From: an uncultured Prevotella sp.
GTDB lineage: Bacteria; Bacteroidota; Bacteroidia; Bacteroidales; Bacteroidaceae
Assembly (NCBI GenBank): GCA_900315835.1
Contig: ONAR01000019.1
Span: forward strand, 40,337 to 104,336
Direction of reading: 5' to 3'
Length of the DNA: 64,000 bases
The notes below the pieces were generated by a model. That model ran no database searches. It saw nothing but the letters and a program-made list of their open reading frames with translations, and was not told where the DNA came from. This document shows positions 34,724-43,765 of this stretch, piece after piece. Position 1 is the stretch's first letter. Every line of letters starts with the position of its first letter. Made by a program: the position numbers and the translations under genes.

Positions 34724-35161
34724 CTATCGCTTCAGAAAGAATCTGACCAACAGGAAGTTGACGGGTACGCAGATGCAGAACATCGGGATAGGCGCCAGCG
34801 CCTTGGGTACGCCGAGCCAGAGGAAGAGGTTGAGCGTGAGCATCTGCAGCAGGTAGTTGACCACATGACTGAACAGGAAGCCGGCGCCCTTCTTGGCGTT
34901 GGCCTTCACGCGGAAGGTGAAGCGCGTCGAAGCGAAGAAGTTAAACACGAAGCTCACGACATAGCCCACGGTCATCGCCGCACTGCTCCAGAAATGCTGA
35001 CGCGCTGCGGGCAGGTCGTCGCTCATCAGTTGGATGAGCAACCAATAGATGCCATACTGCAGCAACGTCGCCGTGACGCCCACGATGCCGAAGCGCACCA
35101 CCTCGCCCAACTGCGTCCGACGGTCCGGTGGCAGGTTGTCTATGATTTGCTTTATACGCAC
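34724..35161 (-). CDS. GtrA family membrane protein
   Basis: A 145-residue protein with four membrane segments and the family motifs RFGIVGVTATLLQYGIYWLL and FVFNFFASTRFTF. GtrA-like proteins assist the transfer or flipping of polyprenyl-phosphate-linked sugars. It sits 14 bp after the HAD phosphatase gene, within an operon whose UbiA-type gene suggests a polyprenyl-phosphoryl-pentose intermediate; a mycobacterial GtrA-like protein (Rv3789) is linked to the same kind of donor. Confidence 0.88.
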   Translation of the reverse strand: MRIKQIIDNLPPDRRTQLGEVVRFGIVGVTATLLQYGIYWLLIQLMSDDLPAARQHFWSSAAMTVGYVVSFVFNFFASTRFTFRVKANAKKGAGFLFSHVVNYLLQMLTLNLFLWLGVPKALAPIPMFCICVPVNFLLVRFFLKR

Positions 35162-35175
35162 AGTTTCCGTTTGGT

Positions 35176-35775
35176 TTATAGCTGTTTATAGTGGCGCTCG
35201 TCGGCAAAGTCGAGCATTTCGCGGTCACCACGGCTGTCGCCATAAGCCACGACAAAATAGTCCTTGCGCGATTGCCGCAACTCGGGCCGCACAGCCAGCA
35301 ACCGTCTCACCTTCTCAGCGCCATAGCAGTTGGGCGTAGTGAACCGCCCCGTCAACCGACCGTCGACAACACCCACCTGCGTACCGACCACCGTCACCGC
35401 CATATCGCCGAAGAACGGCTTCACCCAGTTGTCGATGCTCGCGCTCACCACCACCACGTCGTCGCCGTTGAGCAATGCCTGGCGCAACACCTGCCACGTG
35501 GACTGACGCCGCAGCGACTCGCCCCACTCGTCGACGAACCAGCGGCAGAACTCATCGAACATCTCTACCGGCATACCCTTGAAATAGAAGCTGAACAACC
35601 GCTCCTTCGTGCGGCCGTTGTCGACTAAATGGAGCTTCATCAGCACCAGCAGCGGCGAGAACAGCAGCAGCGCGAAGATGAGATAGCCGGTGCCGCGGGC
35701 AAAGCGCAGCAGGGCGATGAGCGTATCGGCCGTGGTCAGCGTACCGTCGAAATCGAAGACAACAATCTTTTTCAT
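35176..35775 (-). CDS. HAD-IB family phosphatase
   Basis: A 199-residue HAD superfamily subfamily IB hydrolase. MKKIVVFDFDGTLTTADT at 35775 is taken as the start since it carries the nucleophile motif DFDGT; motif II is VVVSAS and motif III/IV is YGDSRGDREML. A hydrophobic segment (LIFALLLFSPLLVL) after residue 30 suggests membrane contact. Placed 14 bp after the UbiA-type transferase gene, it is a candidate phosphatase for polyprenyl-phosphoryl-ribose 5-phosphate; serine-phosphate hydrolysis is an alternative for the family. Confidence 0.88.
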   Translation of the reverse strand: MKKIVVFDFDGTLTTADTLIALLRFARGTGYLIFALLLFSPLLVLMKLHLVDNGRTKERLFSFYFKGMPVEMFDEFCRWFVDEWGESLRRQSTWQVLRQALLNGDDVVVVSASIDNWVKPFFGDMAVTVVGTQVGVVDGRLTGRFTTPNCYGAEKVRRLLAVRPELRQSRKDYFVVAYGDSRGDREMLDFADERHYKQL

Positions 35776-35789
35776 AGCAATCGATAATC

Positions 35790-36749
35790 TTATATCACAT
35801 AGATAATCACGAGGAAGCTCAGCACCCACGCCACGACGATGAGTTGGATGAAGCGGTCGCGCAGCAGCACCTTGGTCGGGTCGCCGCTCTTCTTGTCGAC
35901 CACCGCCAATTGGATGTAGCGCAGCAGACCCACCAACACGAAGATGGTAGTCAGGTAGAGGTAGTCGGAATGGAAGCGCGCTATCACCTCAGGGCTGACC
36001 GTGTACATGATATAACACACGAGCATCACCGACCCCGTGATGGTGAGCGACTGATCCATGAACTCGCGGTTGTAGCGTATGGTGTTCTTGCGTGGCGCCT
36101 CACCCGTGGCCTCCATGCGCAACACATCGTCGCGCCGCTTGGCAAAGCTCATGAAGAGCGTGATGAGGAACGTCATCAGCACAATCCATTTGCTGCATAC
36201 CATGCCGGTGGCGATGCCGCCAGTGAGCAGCCGCAGCACGAAACCGAAGGCCACCACGCACACATCGATGATGGCATACTGCTTCAGCCGCATGCAATAA
36301 GCCAGATTGAGCAGCCAGTAGAAGCCGATAAGCCCCAAACAGCCGAGCGTCGTCTCCGTCGCCTCATTCCCCGTTGTCGGCAAGACATCTTTCCCCACCG
36401 ATGGCACTAACAAGAGCACCAGCGTCGTGGCCAGCCCCAATACGAACATGAGCATCATCAGTGCGTAAGCCTGACGGATGGTGATGGCGCCCGAGGCAAT
36501 GGGGCGGTGGCATTTCACGGGATGGCGGCGGTCGTCGTCGACGTCGTGGATATCATTGAAACAATAGATGCTCGAGGCGGTGAAACTGAACGCCATAAAG
36601 ACGATGATACCCCGCACGAGGCTGTCACCCTGGAAGATGGCGCCACCGAAGAAGGCGGGCAGGAACACGAAGGCGTTCTTAATCCATTGCTTCGGCCGGA
36701 TGAGTTTCACGAGGGCGGCCGCCGACCCCGTCTGTTTTATATCTTGCAT
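35790..36749 (-). CDS. UbiA-family transferase, decaprenyl-phosphate phosphoribosyltransferase-like
   Basis: A 319-residue inner-membrane prenyltransferase-fold enzyme with about nine helices. Two features point to the phosphoribosyltransferase branch (mycobacterial Rv3806c type): KLIRPKQWIKNAFVF at the start and CFNDIHDVDDDRRHP...RPIASG as the diphosphate/metal site. It would join PRPP to a polyprenyl phosphate. Its start overlaps the end of the preceding acyltransferase gene by 13 bp, and the phosphatase gene follows closely. Confidence 0.85.
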   Translation of the reverse strand: MQDIKQTGSAAALVKLIRPKQWIKNAFVFLPAFFGGAIFQGDSLVRGIIVFMAFSFTASSIYCFNDIHDVDDDRRHPVKCHRPIASGAITIRQAYALMMLMFVLGLATTLVLLLVPSVGKDVLPTTGNEATETTLGCLGLIGFYWLLNLAYCMRLKQYAIIDVCVVAFGFVLRLLTGGIATGMVCSKWIVLMTFLITLFMSFAKRRDDVLRMEATGEAPRKNTIRYNREFMDQSLTITGSVMLVCYIMYTVSPEVIARFHSDYLYLTTIFVLVGLLRYIQLAVVDKKSGDPTKVLLRDRFIQLIVVAWVLSFLVIIYVI

Positions 36750-37741
36750 AAGCGTTCAAGTTGTTTACTGATCAGCGTCACTATCTTCATCAATATCCAC
36801 GCCAACGGCAGTGTGATGGCCGTACAGACGAGGAACGTGGGCCAGTAGCTCCAGCTCTTGGGCAGGTAGTCGAGCACGAAGTGCAGGTGGATGAGGTAGC
36901 ACTCCAGACTCAGCGACCCCACCCAGGCGAGCGCAGTGTTGAACCACGATGGCATACGCCTGAGGATGCGGTTGAAGATGAGGATGGAGGTGATGGTCAA
37001 GGGAATGTAGAGCATGCGCTCGACGAAGAGCGGGAACTGCCCATGCCGCACCTGCTCGAGGAAGAAGCATGAAGCGAACGTCATCAGAAACATAATCCAC
37101 AGCATCCAGATGCCCTGTCCGTCGATGGTATCCTTACGCCTCACCGACTCGCCCATGTTGATGCCGATGAAGAAGATGGGCACACGGCTCCAGAAAATCT
37201 CGAGATGGCCCACGGCGGCGTGGATGGGCGTCACCCACTGCACCAGAATGCACCACATAATCATCACTACGGGCAGCCAGCGGTAGACGGGATGCTTGCG
37301 GATGAGCGCCATATAGGGCGGCGCAAAGAGGTAGAGCATCATGATGGCGGGGATATACCAGAAGTCGAGCTCGTCGTAGCGCCAGAAGTTCCAGTTGAAG
37401 AGAATCTCACCCAACAGGTTGATGAGCGAGGCCACGTCGTGCACATGGATGCGGGGAATGAAATAGAGGCAGGCAATGATGAGCCACGCCGGATAGATGC
37501 GGATGAGGCGACGGAAATAGAAATGGCGGTACGACGGCGTCTTCGTCCACGAAAACCACAGACCGATGCCGCTGAGGAAGAGGAACATGTCGACGCCGAG
37601 GTTGCCCATGCGTCGCAATCCGTAGAAGGTATCCCACCGCGCCAAATCGACGTGGAACATGATGATGATGAGCATGGCGATGCCCATCAGCGCCCCACGG
37701 AAACGGGAGATATTGGCCAGTTCGATGTCGGGTATTCTCAT
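36737..37741 (-). CDS. Acyltransferase family 3 membrane protein (first)
   Basis: A 334-residue integral-membrane protein of the acyltransferase-3 family. The conserved His is in IIMFHVDLARW and is followed by LGVDMFLFLSGIGLWFS; about ten hydrophobic segments follow. Such enzymes O-acylate surface sugars. Its start overlaps the stop of the second acyltransferase gene (37738-37741), indicating tight co-expression. Confidence 0.86.
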   Translation of the reverse strand: MRIPDIELANISRFRGALMGIAMLIIIMFHVDLARWDTFYGLRRMGNLGVDMFLFLSGIGLWFSWTKTPSYRHFYFRRLIRIYPAWLIIACLYFIPRIHVHDVASLINLLGEILFNWNFWRYDELDFWYIPAIMMLYLFAPPYMALIRKHPVYRWLPVVMIMWCILVQWVTPIHAAVGHLEIFWSRVPIFFIGINMGESVRRKDTIDGQGIWMLWIMFLMTFASCFFLEQVRHGQFPLFVERMLYIPLTITSILIFNRILRRMPSWFNTALAWVGSLSLECYLIHLHFVLDYLPKSWSYWPTFLVCTAITLPLAWILMKIVTLISKQLERLCKI

Positions 37742-38817
37742 AGCTTCGGATTAGGTATTTTCCGCATCACTTCCTTCACGAGCCATGCCGCGCCAAGTGC
37801 TGCGATGACGTAAAGCAGCAAGCCGGCATACATGTCGCCCTGACGCGAGATGGGAATGAAGATTTTTCGGATGGTGGGATGGATGACGAACAGGGCTGCC
37901 GACACACTGCCGAGCCATTCCAGCACATACCACAGTGCATGGCTCAGACGCTGCCAGGGCAACTGCTCGACGGTCTTAATGAAATAGACCGACGCATAGC
38001 ACACCAGCACCGGCACAATCATCCACGACCAGAAGCTCTCGCTGGCCGCTACGATGAGGAACGATGTCACGACCCAACACATCAGCATCGAACCGAAGTT
38101 CATTCTGATGAGCATAATCTTCTCGCCATAGCGGGCAAAGAGCAGACCGAGACCGAAGGGCAGCATGCCGCCCATGAAGTTGTAGCGCCAGCGGTTCAAG
38201 GGCTCGCCCTCGGGGTCGAGGAAGAGCTGCACCCCCGTACACACCACCATCAGCGCCACCGTCCAGCCCCAGTGGCGGCGGTAGAGCAACAGCCGATAAA
38301 CGATATAGAGCTGGAGCATCAGACCGAAGAACCAGAACGGACCTGGCCAGATGTTATGGTCGGGACTGGGGTAGAGGTTGTTGACCATCGCCAACTGTCC
38401 GACAATCTGCGCCACGGTGTAGTGCCAACGACCCGGTGTGATGGCGTCGACGAGGATAAAACAGATGAAGCCGACAATCATCATCTTGAACAGCTTCAGG
38501 AAATGGTAGCGGACAAACGAACCGGCGGGTGCTGTCTCACTGCTGCTGCCGTATTTCCGCTCCAAGCCGAAAGCGCTGAGGAACAGGAACACCGGCACAC
38601 CGTAGTGGCCGAAGAACGACAGCAGGTGCATGGGATAGAGCGCGTCGATATGGGCCGAGACCTGTGCCAGCCAGTCGACATTATGTTGGAAATACTGGTA
38701 TTCGTTCTCCTTGACCACGGGATTGAGCCAGTGGCAGTAGTTGTGCAGGAAGATACCGAGGATGGCCAACCCACGCAGTGCGTTGCATTCCGAGCGGGTG
38801 AGCAAGTCTTTGTTCAT
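37738..38817 (-). CDS. Acyltransferase-like membrane protein (second)
   Basis: A 359-residue multi-pass protein of the same broad acyltransferase class. The N-terminal GLAILGIFLHNYCHWL carries the active-site-type His; HYGVPVFLFLSAFGL matches the GVxxFFxLSGF element. It lies directly between the sulfatase gene (2 bp) and the first acyltransferase (4-bp overlap). Acyl donor and acceptor are unknown. Confidence 0.84.
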   Translation of the reverse strand: MNKDLLTRSECNALRGLAILGIFLHNYCHWLNPVVKENEYQYFQHNVDWLAQVSAHIDALYPMHLLSFFGHYGVPVFLFLSAFGLERKYGSSSETAPAGSFVRYHFLKLFKMMIVGFICFILVDAITPGRWHYTVAQIVGQLAMVNNLYPSPDHNIWPGPFWFFGLMLQLYIVYRLLLYRRHWGWTVALMVVCTGVQLFLDPEGEPLNRWRYNFMGGMLPFGLGLLFARYGEKIMLIRMNFGSMLMCWVVTSFLIVAASESFWSWMIVPVLVCYASVYFIKTVEQLPWQRLSHALWYVLEWLGSVSAALFVIHPTIRKIFIPISRQGDMYAGLLLYVIAALGAAWLVKEVMRKIPNPKL

Positions 38818-38819
38818 GC

Positions 38820-40709
38820 CTATTTGTCTTTATTTGCTTCGTTTTCCTTCTCGCGCATGGCCTGGTCGCGCAGCTTGTCGTAGTCGGCCGAGTTTTTCAG
38901 GATGCGCGGGCGCATCTCGTTGTAGTCGGGCGAGAGCAGGTTGTATTGCGGATGATAGCTTTTCGTGGAGATGCCGGCGAGCCACACAAGCATGTGAGGC
39001 AGCGCGTCGGTCATGAAGCGCTTGTCGCTGGCGTCCTTCACGGCTTTGAACACCTCGGGGTGGGTCACGGCATAGCGGTGGGAGCAGTAAATCCAGAACG
39101 GCACCTCAAACTCATAGTGGGCCAGCGGCCAGTCGACCTCAGCCGAGTGGTTGCGGCAGACGATGTTGCGGCCGGGCTCATAGATTTCCTCGCCGTGGTC
39201 GGGCATATAAATGACGATGGCGTTCTGGTTGGCAAAGCGCCTCACGATCTGGTCGACGATGGAGTCATTGTAGAGGCAGGCGTTGTCGTAGTTGGCAATC
39301 ATATTCAGCCGCCGGCGGTTGTTGCTGATGTCGGGGCGTCGCTCCACGTAGTCGTCGGCGGTGAACTTCCGGCGGTCGCGGGGGTAGCGGGTGTTGTAGC
39401 TCACGTGCTGACCGATGAGGTGGAAGATGATGAGGTTGTGGCCCTTCAGGTCAATCTTTCCGTCTTTCAGGAAGCGGTCGTAGTCGGCAAGCAGTCCGTC
39501 GTCGAAGGGATGCAACTCACTGTTGCGCACGTCAAACTGCGCCTTACTCAGCGTGGGATTGTTGAGGAAGAACCCGCCGGAGAAGTCGTATACGGCCTGC
39601 TTGGCCTCGGGCAGGAACTGGTTGGTGAGGAACGTCACCTTGTAGCCCGCCTTGCGGAAGAGCTCGGGGAAGAGGGGATAGTCGCACCACTCGCCCTTCT
39701 CGCCGATGACATGCATCGACAGCACGTTCTTGAACACGAAGCTCGTCAGGTTCCAGCACGATACCACGTCGTCGAACTTCGTCAGCAGTCCGCGGCGCTC
39801 GAGCCTGCGCTGACGCGGCGTGTCCTTGACGTCGTAGCCGTAGAGCTGGCAATGGGAACGGCTGTAGCTCTCGCCGATAATCAGCACGATGTTGGGCGAG
39901 CGGTAGCTGCACGAGTCCACCTTCGCGGCATTCGATGCGGCGATGCAGCGCCCCACCTGCTTCGAGGCCAGCTCGTTGCTGTAGATGCTGAACGCCAGGC
40001 GGTAGACGGGCAAATAGAACTCGCCGTGGTCGTGCTCGGTGAGGATATGCTCCACCTCGCCGATGGTGTCGGCGGTCATCAACCGCGTCATGCCTTTCTT
40101 GTTCTGCCAACTGCTGCAGACACTCCACACCAGCAGCACCACGACGGCAACGGCCGACACGGGGACAAGGCGGTAACGGCCGGACAGGGCGCTGACCTTG
40201 ATGAAGAACGGCTTGACCAGCTGACTGTAGTTCAGCTTGAACAGCCGACAGAGTTTCTTGCGCAGGGCGATGACGGCATGGGCCAACATCAGCAACACAA
40301 TCCAGCCGATGGGCGACAGCAGTACGTCGAGGTTGAGGTAGGTGCTGAAGAACTCACCGGCCTCACGGCTGTCGGTCTCGCCCACGAGGAGGAGCATCGA
40401 CGGGTTGATGGTCGTGCCGAATTTCCAGAAGCAGAACACGTCGGTGATAGCGACGCTGTAAAGCACGACATAGAGCAGGCGCCGCACCCACACGCGTATC
40501 TTCCGCGGAATGAGCGACAGCACCACACACGCCACATAGGTGTCGAGGAAGAGTTCAAGCCAGAGGTTGTCATATAGCTTGGCACCCTTGGTATCGGGCA
40601 GTGTGAGCACGGCGCACAGCACGCCCAACACGTACACGGAGACGAAGAAGACGCCGTTGTCAATGAACGGCCGCAACAGCCAATGCCCTACCCGCTTCAA
40701 AGTTTTCAT
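38820..40709 (-). CDS. Phosphoethanolamine transferase-like membrane sulfatase
   Basis: A 629-residue protein with about five N-terminal membrane helices and a periplasmic alkaline-phosphatase-fold domain of the EptA/CptA class. The nucleophile region is IVLIIGESYSRSHCQLYGY with Ser in place of the Thr of EptA; IIFHLIGQHVSYNTRYP and IYMPDHGEEI carry the metal-binding His/Asp residues. It should transfer a phospho-alcohol from a phospholipid to lipid A or another glycan. It is first in the seven-gene operon and has its own promoter. Confidence 0.88.
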   Translation of the reverse strand: MKTLKRVGHWLLRPFIDNGVFFVSVYVLGVLCAVLTLPDTKGAKLYDNLWLELFLDTYVACVVLSLIPRKIRVWVRRLLYVVLYSVAITDVFCFWKFGTTINPSMLLLVGETDSREAGEFFSTYLNLDVLLSPIGWIVLLMLAHAVIALRKKLCRLFKLNYSQLVKPFFIKVSALSGRYRLVPVSAVAVVVLLVWSVCSSWQNKKGMTRLMTADTIGEVEHILTEHDHGEFYLPVYRLAFSIYSNELASKQVGRCIAASNAAKVDSCSYRSPNIVLIIGESYSRSHCQLYGYDVKDTPRQRRLERRGLLTKFDDVVSCWNLTSFVFKNVLSMHVIGEKGEWCDYPLFPELFRKAGYKVTFLTNQFLPEAKQAVYDFSGGFFLNNPTLSKAQFDVRNSELHPFDDGLLADYDRFLKDGKIDLKGHNLIIFHLIGQHVSYNTRYPRDRRKFTADDYVERRPDISNNRRRLNMIANYDNACLYNDSIVDQIVRRFANQNAIVIYMPDHGEEIYEPGRNIVCRNHSAEVDWPLAHYEFEVPFWIYCSHRYAVTHPEVFKAVKDASDKRFMTDALPHMLVWLAGISTKSYHPQYNLLSPDYNEMRPRILKNSADYDKLRDQAMREKENEANKDK

Positions 40710-40736
40710 CGTTATTTAATGCATGTTTATTCCGTG

Positions 40737-40766
40737 CAAAAATAGCATTAATTATTCACACGACAA
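40737..40766 (-). promoter_or_regulatory. Promoter of the seven-gene surface-modification operon
   Basis: On the minus strand TTG (40764-40766), 19 bp, TATTTTTG (40737-40744), about 20 bases before the sulfatase ATG. It is the only good promoter seen for genes down to 33247. Confidence 0.6.
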
Positions 40767-40815
40767 AGGGAAAGACGAAATATTGTGAGTTCTTGGGGGA
40801 GCGAATGGGGATTAT

Positions 40816-40851
40816 GGGGTTGATGGGGTGAATGGGGTTGATGGGGTGAAT
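40816..40851. repeat. Two 18-bp G-rich repeats
   Basis: GGGGTTGATGGGGTGAAT twice in a row, within a longer G-tract-rich stretch (about 40796-40864) after the TlpA gene. A related pair is at 53405-53440. The plus strand could form a G-quadruplex. Confidence 0.8.
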
Positions 40852-40876
40852 GGGGAGAGGGGGAGGCTGCAGTTTA

Positions 40877-42205
40877 TTATTTCAGCCCCTGCAGCAGCGT
40901 GAGGGCGTCGGGCGAGCTGGGACGGGGAGCGTCGTAGACGAGGAGGCGCCCCTGCTTGTCGTAGACGAGGAAGTGGGGGATGCCGCTGACGTTGAGCGCC
41001 TCAGCCAGACGACCGTTGGCGTCGTGGAGCTGCAGTCCGGTGAGACCCAGCGAGCGCTTGCGCTTCAGCCACGCCTCGCGCGACTGGTCGATGGAGATGG
41101 ACACGAAGGCCACGGGCAGGTCCTTGCAGGCCGCTTCCAACTTACGCAACGCCGGAATCTCCTTGATGCACGGCACACACCACGATGCCCAGAGGTCGAT
41201 GTAGACGTAGCGTCCCTTGAGCGAGGCGAAGTCAAACGTCTGCCCCAAGCTGTCCTTCAAGACGACGACCTCAGGGAACGGCTGACCGCTGACCGTGCTG
41301 AGCCTGGCGGTGAAGTCGTTGACGAGACTGGCCGGCAACTCGTATTTCTCCACGGCCTGGCGCACCTGCCGCAGGCCGCTGACGTAGTCCTTGGCGTAGT
41401 CGTACTGCCTGATGAACTGCTGCACGAGCGTGGTGCCGACGCGACGGCGCAGGGCCTCGGTCTGGTAATGGTCGTAGAGATAAATCAGGCGGGCGCCCAA
41501 CGAGTCGTGGGGCAGCGTGTGGAGGATGATGCGCGGCGTATCGTAGAACATGGCGGCGACCGCATTGTCGAGCACCGCTTGACCGTCGGTCCAAGGCAGC
41601 GGGTCCTTCGGATAACGCGTAATCCAAAATCCGGCAGCCGACGTATAAGCCCAGGCACGCAGGTAACTGGTCACCGCTGCGTTGGGGCGAAGCACGGTGA
41701 TGAGCGAGTCGGCCACGGTGAGGTAGCCGCCGGCAAGCGCTTTCACCTCATCGGGCGTAGCTTGCTGACTTGTCTCCCACAGCGTACGGCTGCGGCGGTA
41801 GACATCCTCGTTGAAAGCCGACAGCGCACGGTTGTTGGCATCGCTCTTGTTGGTCAGGCACCCGTCGGCGTCGAGGTTGAGCTGCAGCTTCGTCTTCCCG
41901 TCGAGCCACACCGGCAGGATGAGCTGACGCCGGTTGGCCACCCCCACGAAGTGGCTCAGGCCACGCAGCGAGGCCGCCACGGTGCCCACCACCTTACCCT
42001 TACTCACCACGATGGAGTCACGGCCCTGTCCGCCAATCGGCATCACGAAGATGCTGGTGGGCAGGGGCGAAGCGCCTTTGATGGTGCCTTTGAGCGTGAG
42101 CGGCAACGGTTGCGCTTGGGCGGACTGCGCTGCAACGGCGGTCGGCGCAGCAATGGCGGTGACGGCCACGAACAGGGCCGCCACCCATCTGTTGAGTTTC
42201 ATCAT
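40877..42205 (-). CDS. TlpA-like thioredoxin-domain protein
   Basis: A 442-residue exported protein with signal peptide (cleavage near AVAAQ). The thioredoxin/TlpA domain is C-terminal (about 295-442): FDFASLKGRYVYIDLWASWC with the redox pair Cys343-Val-Pro-Cys346, then VAFVSISIDQS. The ~290-residue N-terminal region is alpha-helical in character and of unknown role, as in many Bacteroidota TlpA proteins. It overlaps the start of the PKD-like lipoprotein gene's stop by 4 bp and closes the SusC/D operon. Confidence 0.88.
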   Translation of the reverse strand: MMKLNRWVAALFVAVTAIAAPTAVAAQSAQAQPLPLTLKGTIKGASPLPTSIFVMPIGGQGRDSIVVSKGKVVGTVAASLRGLSHFVGVANRRQLILPVWLDGKTKLQLNLDADGCLTNKSDANNRALSAFNEDVYRRSRTLWETSQQATPDEVKALAGGYLTVADSLITVLRPNAAVTSYLRAWAYTSAAGFWITRYPKDPLPWTDGQAVLDNAVAAMFYDTPRIILHTLPHDSLGARLIYLYDHYQTEALRRRVGTTLVQQFIRQYDYAKDYVSGLRQVRQAVEKYELPASLVNDFTARLSTVSGQPFPEVVVLKDSLGQTFDFASLKGRYVYIDLWASWCVPCIKEIPALRKLEAACKDLPVAFVSISIDQSREAWLKRKRSLGLTGLQLHDANGRLAEALNVSGIPHFLVYDKQGRLLVYDAPRPSSPDALTLLQGLK

Positions 42206-43755
42206 TTTGATACGCTGGGTTTATAAAGCACGGCCGAGATGCGGTCGGCGCAGTTCTTAAAAGACATGTAAGGCTCCACCTTGCCGTGGTTGGTCGTACT
42301 CAGACTACTGGCGTTGAAGATGTAGAAGTTGCCGCGGTGGGTCGTGGGGTCCATCGTGGTGACATACACCTGCTCAAACGACGTATAAGACGAGAGCGAG
42401 GTCACCACCTCATCGCCGAAGTCGTACACCCACTCGTCTTTCTTCGGGAAGGCGAAGGTGCCGTCGGTGAGGAAGACGTAGAGCTTGTTGTCGGCCGTGT
42501 AGAAATGGCGGTGGTACTTCACCGATACGGGCATGAAGGCGCCCTGCTCGGGCACAGCCTCATCGCCGGTGAGCGTCAGGTCCTGCCGCGTGAAGTAAGC
42601 GGAGTCGATGTTGGAGTTCTGCACGTTGGTGTACAGATGCCAGTTGTTGGCGTTGTCGGCGTCGTGGCTGATGATGTAGGTGGGCAGCACGTAAGTGCTT
42701 GAGCTCCACGTATCGCCGTGCATTGCGGTAATCAGCGTCTGCCCCTTGAGCAGGTTGCCCGATCCGATGAACGGTGAGGTGTAGCCGTAATAATTATAAT
42801 AAGCGTTGAAACCGCACACTTCCGGCTTCTCATAATCGAGATACAGCGAAGTGGTGGTGCGACGGTTGTACTGGCTATACTGCGTGACGAAGATGTCGTC
42901 GAAGGGGTAGCCTACGAAGTAACTGTATTCGAAGGGGAACATATACTGCAGGTTGCAGTGTACGTACTTGCCCGTCGCACTGTCGTAGGCAAAGGGATAA
43001 GGCACACTGGTGTCGCCATTCTGGAACTTCGTGGCCTTGAAACCCGAATAGATATCGCCGAAGCTGATGTTCGACACCAAGGTGAAGGTGTTGGGGTCGA
43101 GGAAGTAACAGCGGTTCTCGTCGGCCACCATCACGCGGTTGATGGTCGTGGGGTAAGTGAGGGTTCCGAGCACGGCGTTGAGCAGCCTGCCGGTCTTGAG
43201 GTCGGGGTTCATGCGCTCAATGCAATGCTCCATCACCATACTGGTCACGCCCAGTTTCTTCTCGGCCGTAGTAGGTATCTTCACAAACGCGAGGTTGCCC
43301 TTGCCCGTGTCGTCGTTGGACACCAGCACGAAGCCGCGCTCGAAGGTGCGGTTGATGTTGATCTGATAGTCGGCTGTCTGCCCCTGCTTGCCGTCGGTCA
43401 CGATGAGGTGGGCGTAGTAGGAACCGCCCTCGGTGAACAGGTGGCGCAGCGTCTTGGTGCTGTCGACATCGGCCAAAGCGCCCTTCACGCCGTCGGTGAG
43501 CTTGCCCACCTGCCAACGGTAAGTGAGCTGCGTGGTGTCGCCGCCGTAGGTCACCTTCGGGGTGATGACGGCCTCATCGCCGAGGTTGAAGTCATATTCC
43601 TCCATGGTGGAGCTGCCCGCCCCCTCGAGGGTGAGGCTGCTCAGACGCGACTCGTCGGCGTAGGTGCTGTCGTCAGTGATGCAGGAGGTGGGTATCAGCA
43701 CGACGAGGGCCAGCGTGGCGAGCGCAGACAGTTGCTTGATATGTCTTTTCATCAT
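42202..43755 (-). CDS. PKD-like family lipoprotein
   Basis: A 517-residue lipoprotein of the Bacteroidota PKD-like group. The lipobox is IPTSC near residue 26, followed by a PKD-like repeat (GDEAVITPKVTYGGDTTQLTYRWQVG) around residues 55-85 and a long beta-propeller-like body. It is probably exposed on the outer membrane beside the SusC/SusD pair; ligand unknown. It lies 10 bp after the DUF4843 gene. Confidence 0.82.
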   Translation of the reverse strand: MMKRHIKQLSALATLALVVLIPTSCITDDSTYADESRLSSLTLEGAGSSTMEEYDFNLGDEAVITPKVTYGGDTTQLTYRWQVGKLTDGVKGALADVDSTKTLRHLFTEGGSYYAHLIVTDGKQGQTADYQININRTFERGFVLVSNDDTGKGNLAFVKIPTTAEKKLGVTSMVMEHCIERMNPDLKTGRLLNAVLGTLTYPTTINRVMVADENRCYFLDPNTFTLVSNISFGDIYSGFKATKFQNGDTSVPYPFAYDSATGKYVHCNLQYMFPFEYSYFVGYPFDDIFVTQYSQYNRRTTTSLYLDYEKPEVCGFNAYYNYYGYTSPFIGSGNLLKGQTLITAMHGDTWSSSTYVLPTYIISHDADNANNWHLYTNVQNSNIDSAYFTRQDLTLTGDEAVPEQGAFMPVSVKYHRHFYTADNKLYVFLTDGTFAFPKKDEWVYDFGDEVVTSLSSYTSFEQVYVTTMDPTTHRGNFYIFNASSLSTTNHGKVEPYMSFKNCADRISAVLYKPSVSK

Positions 43756-43765
43756 TGTTGCTTAT

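Noticed and set aside
38946-40577. 543-codon plus-strand frame opposite the sulfatase gene
   Set aside because: Its composition is that of a shadow frame, and the sulfatase on the other strand is unambiguous.
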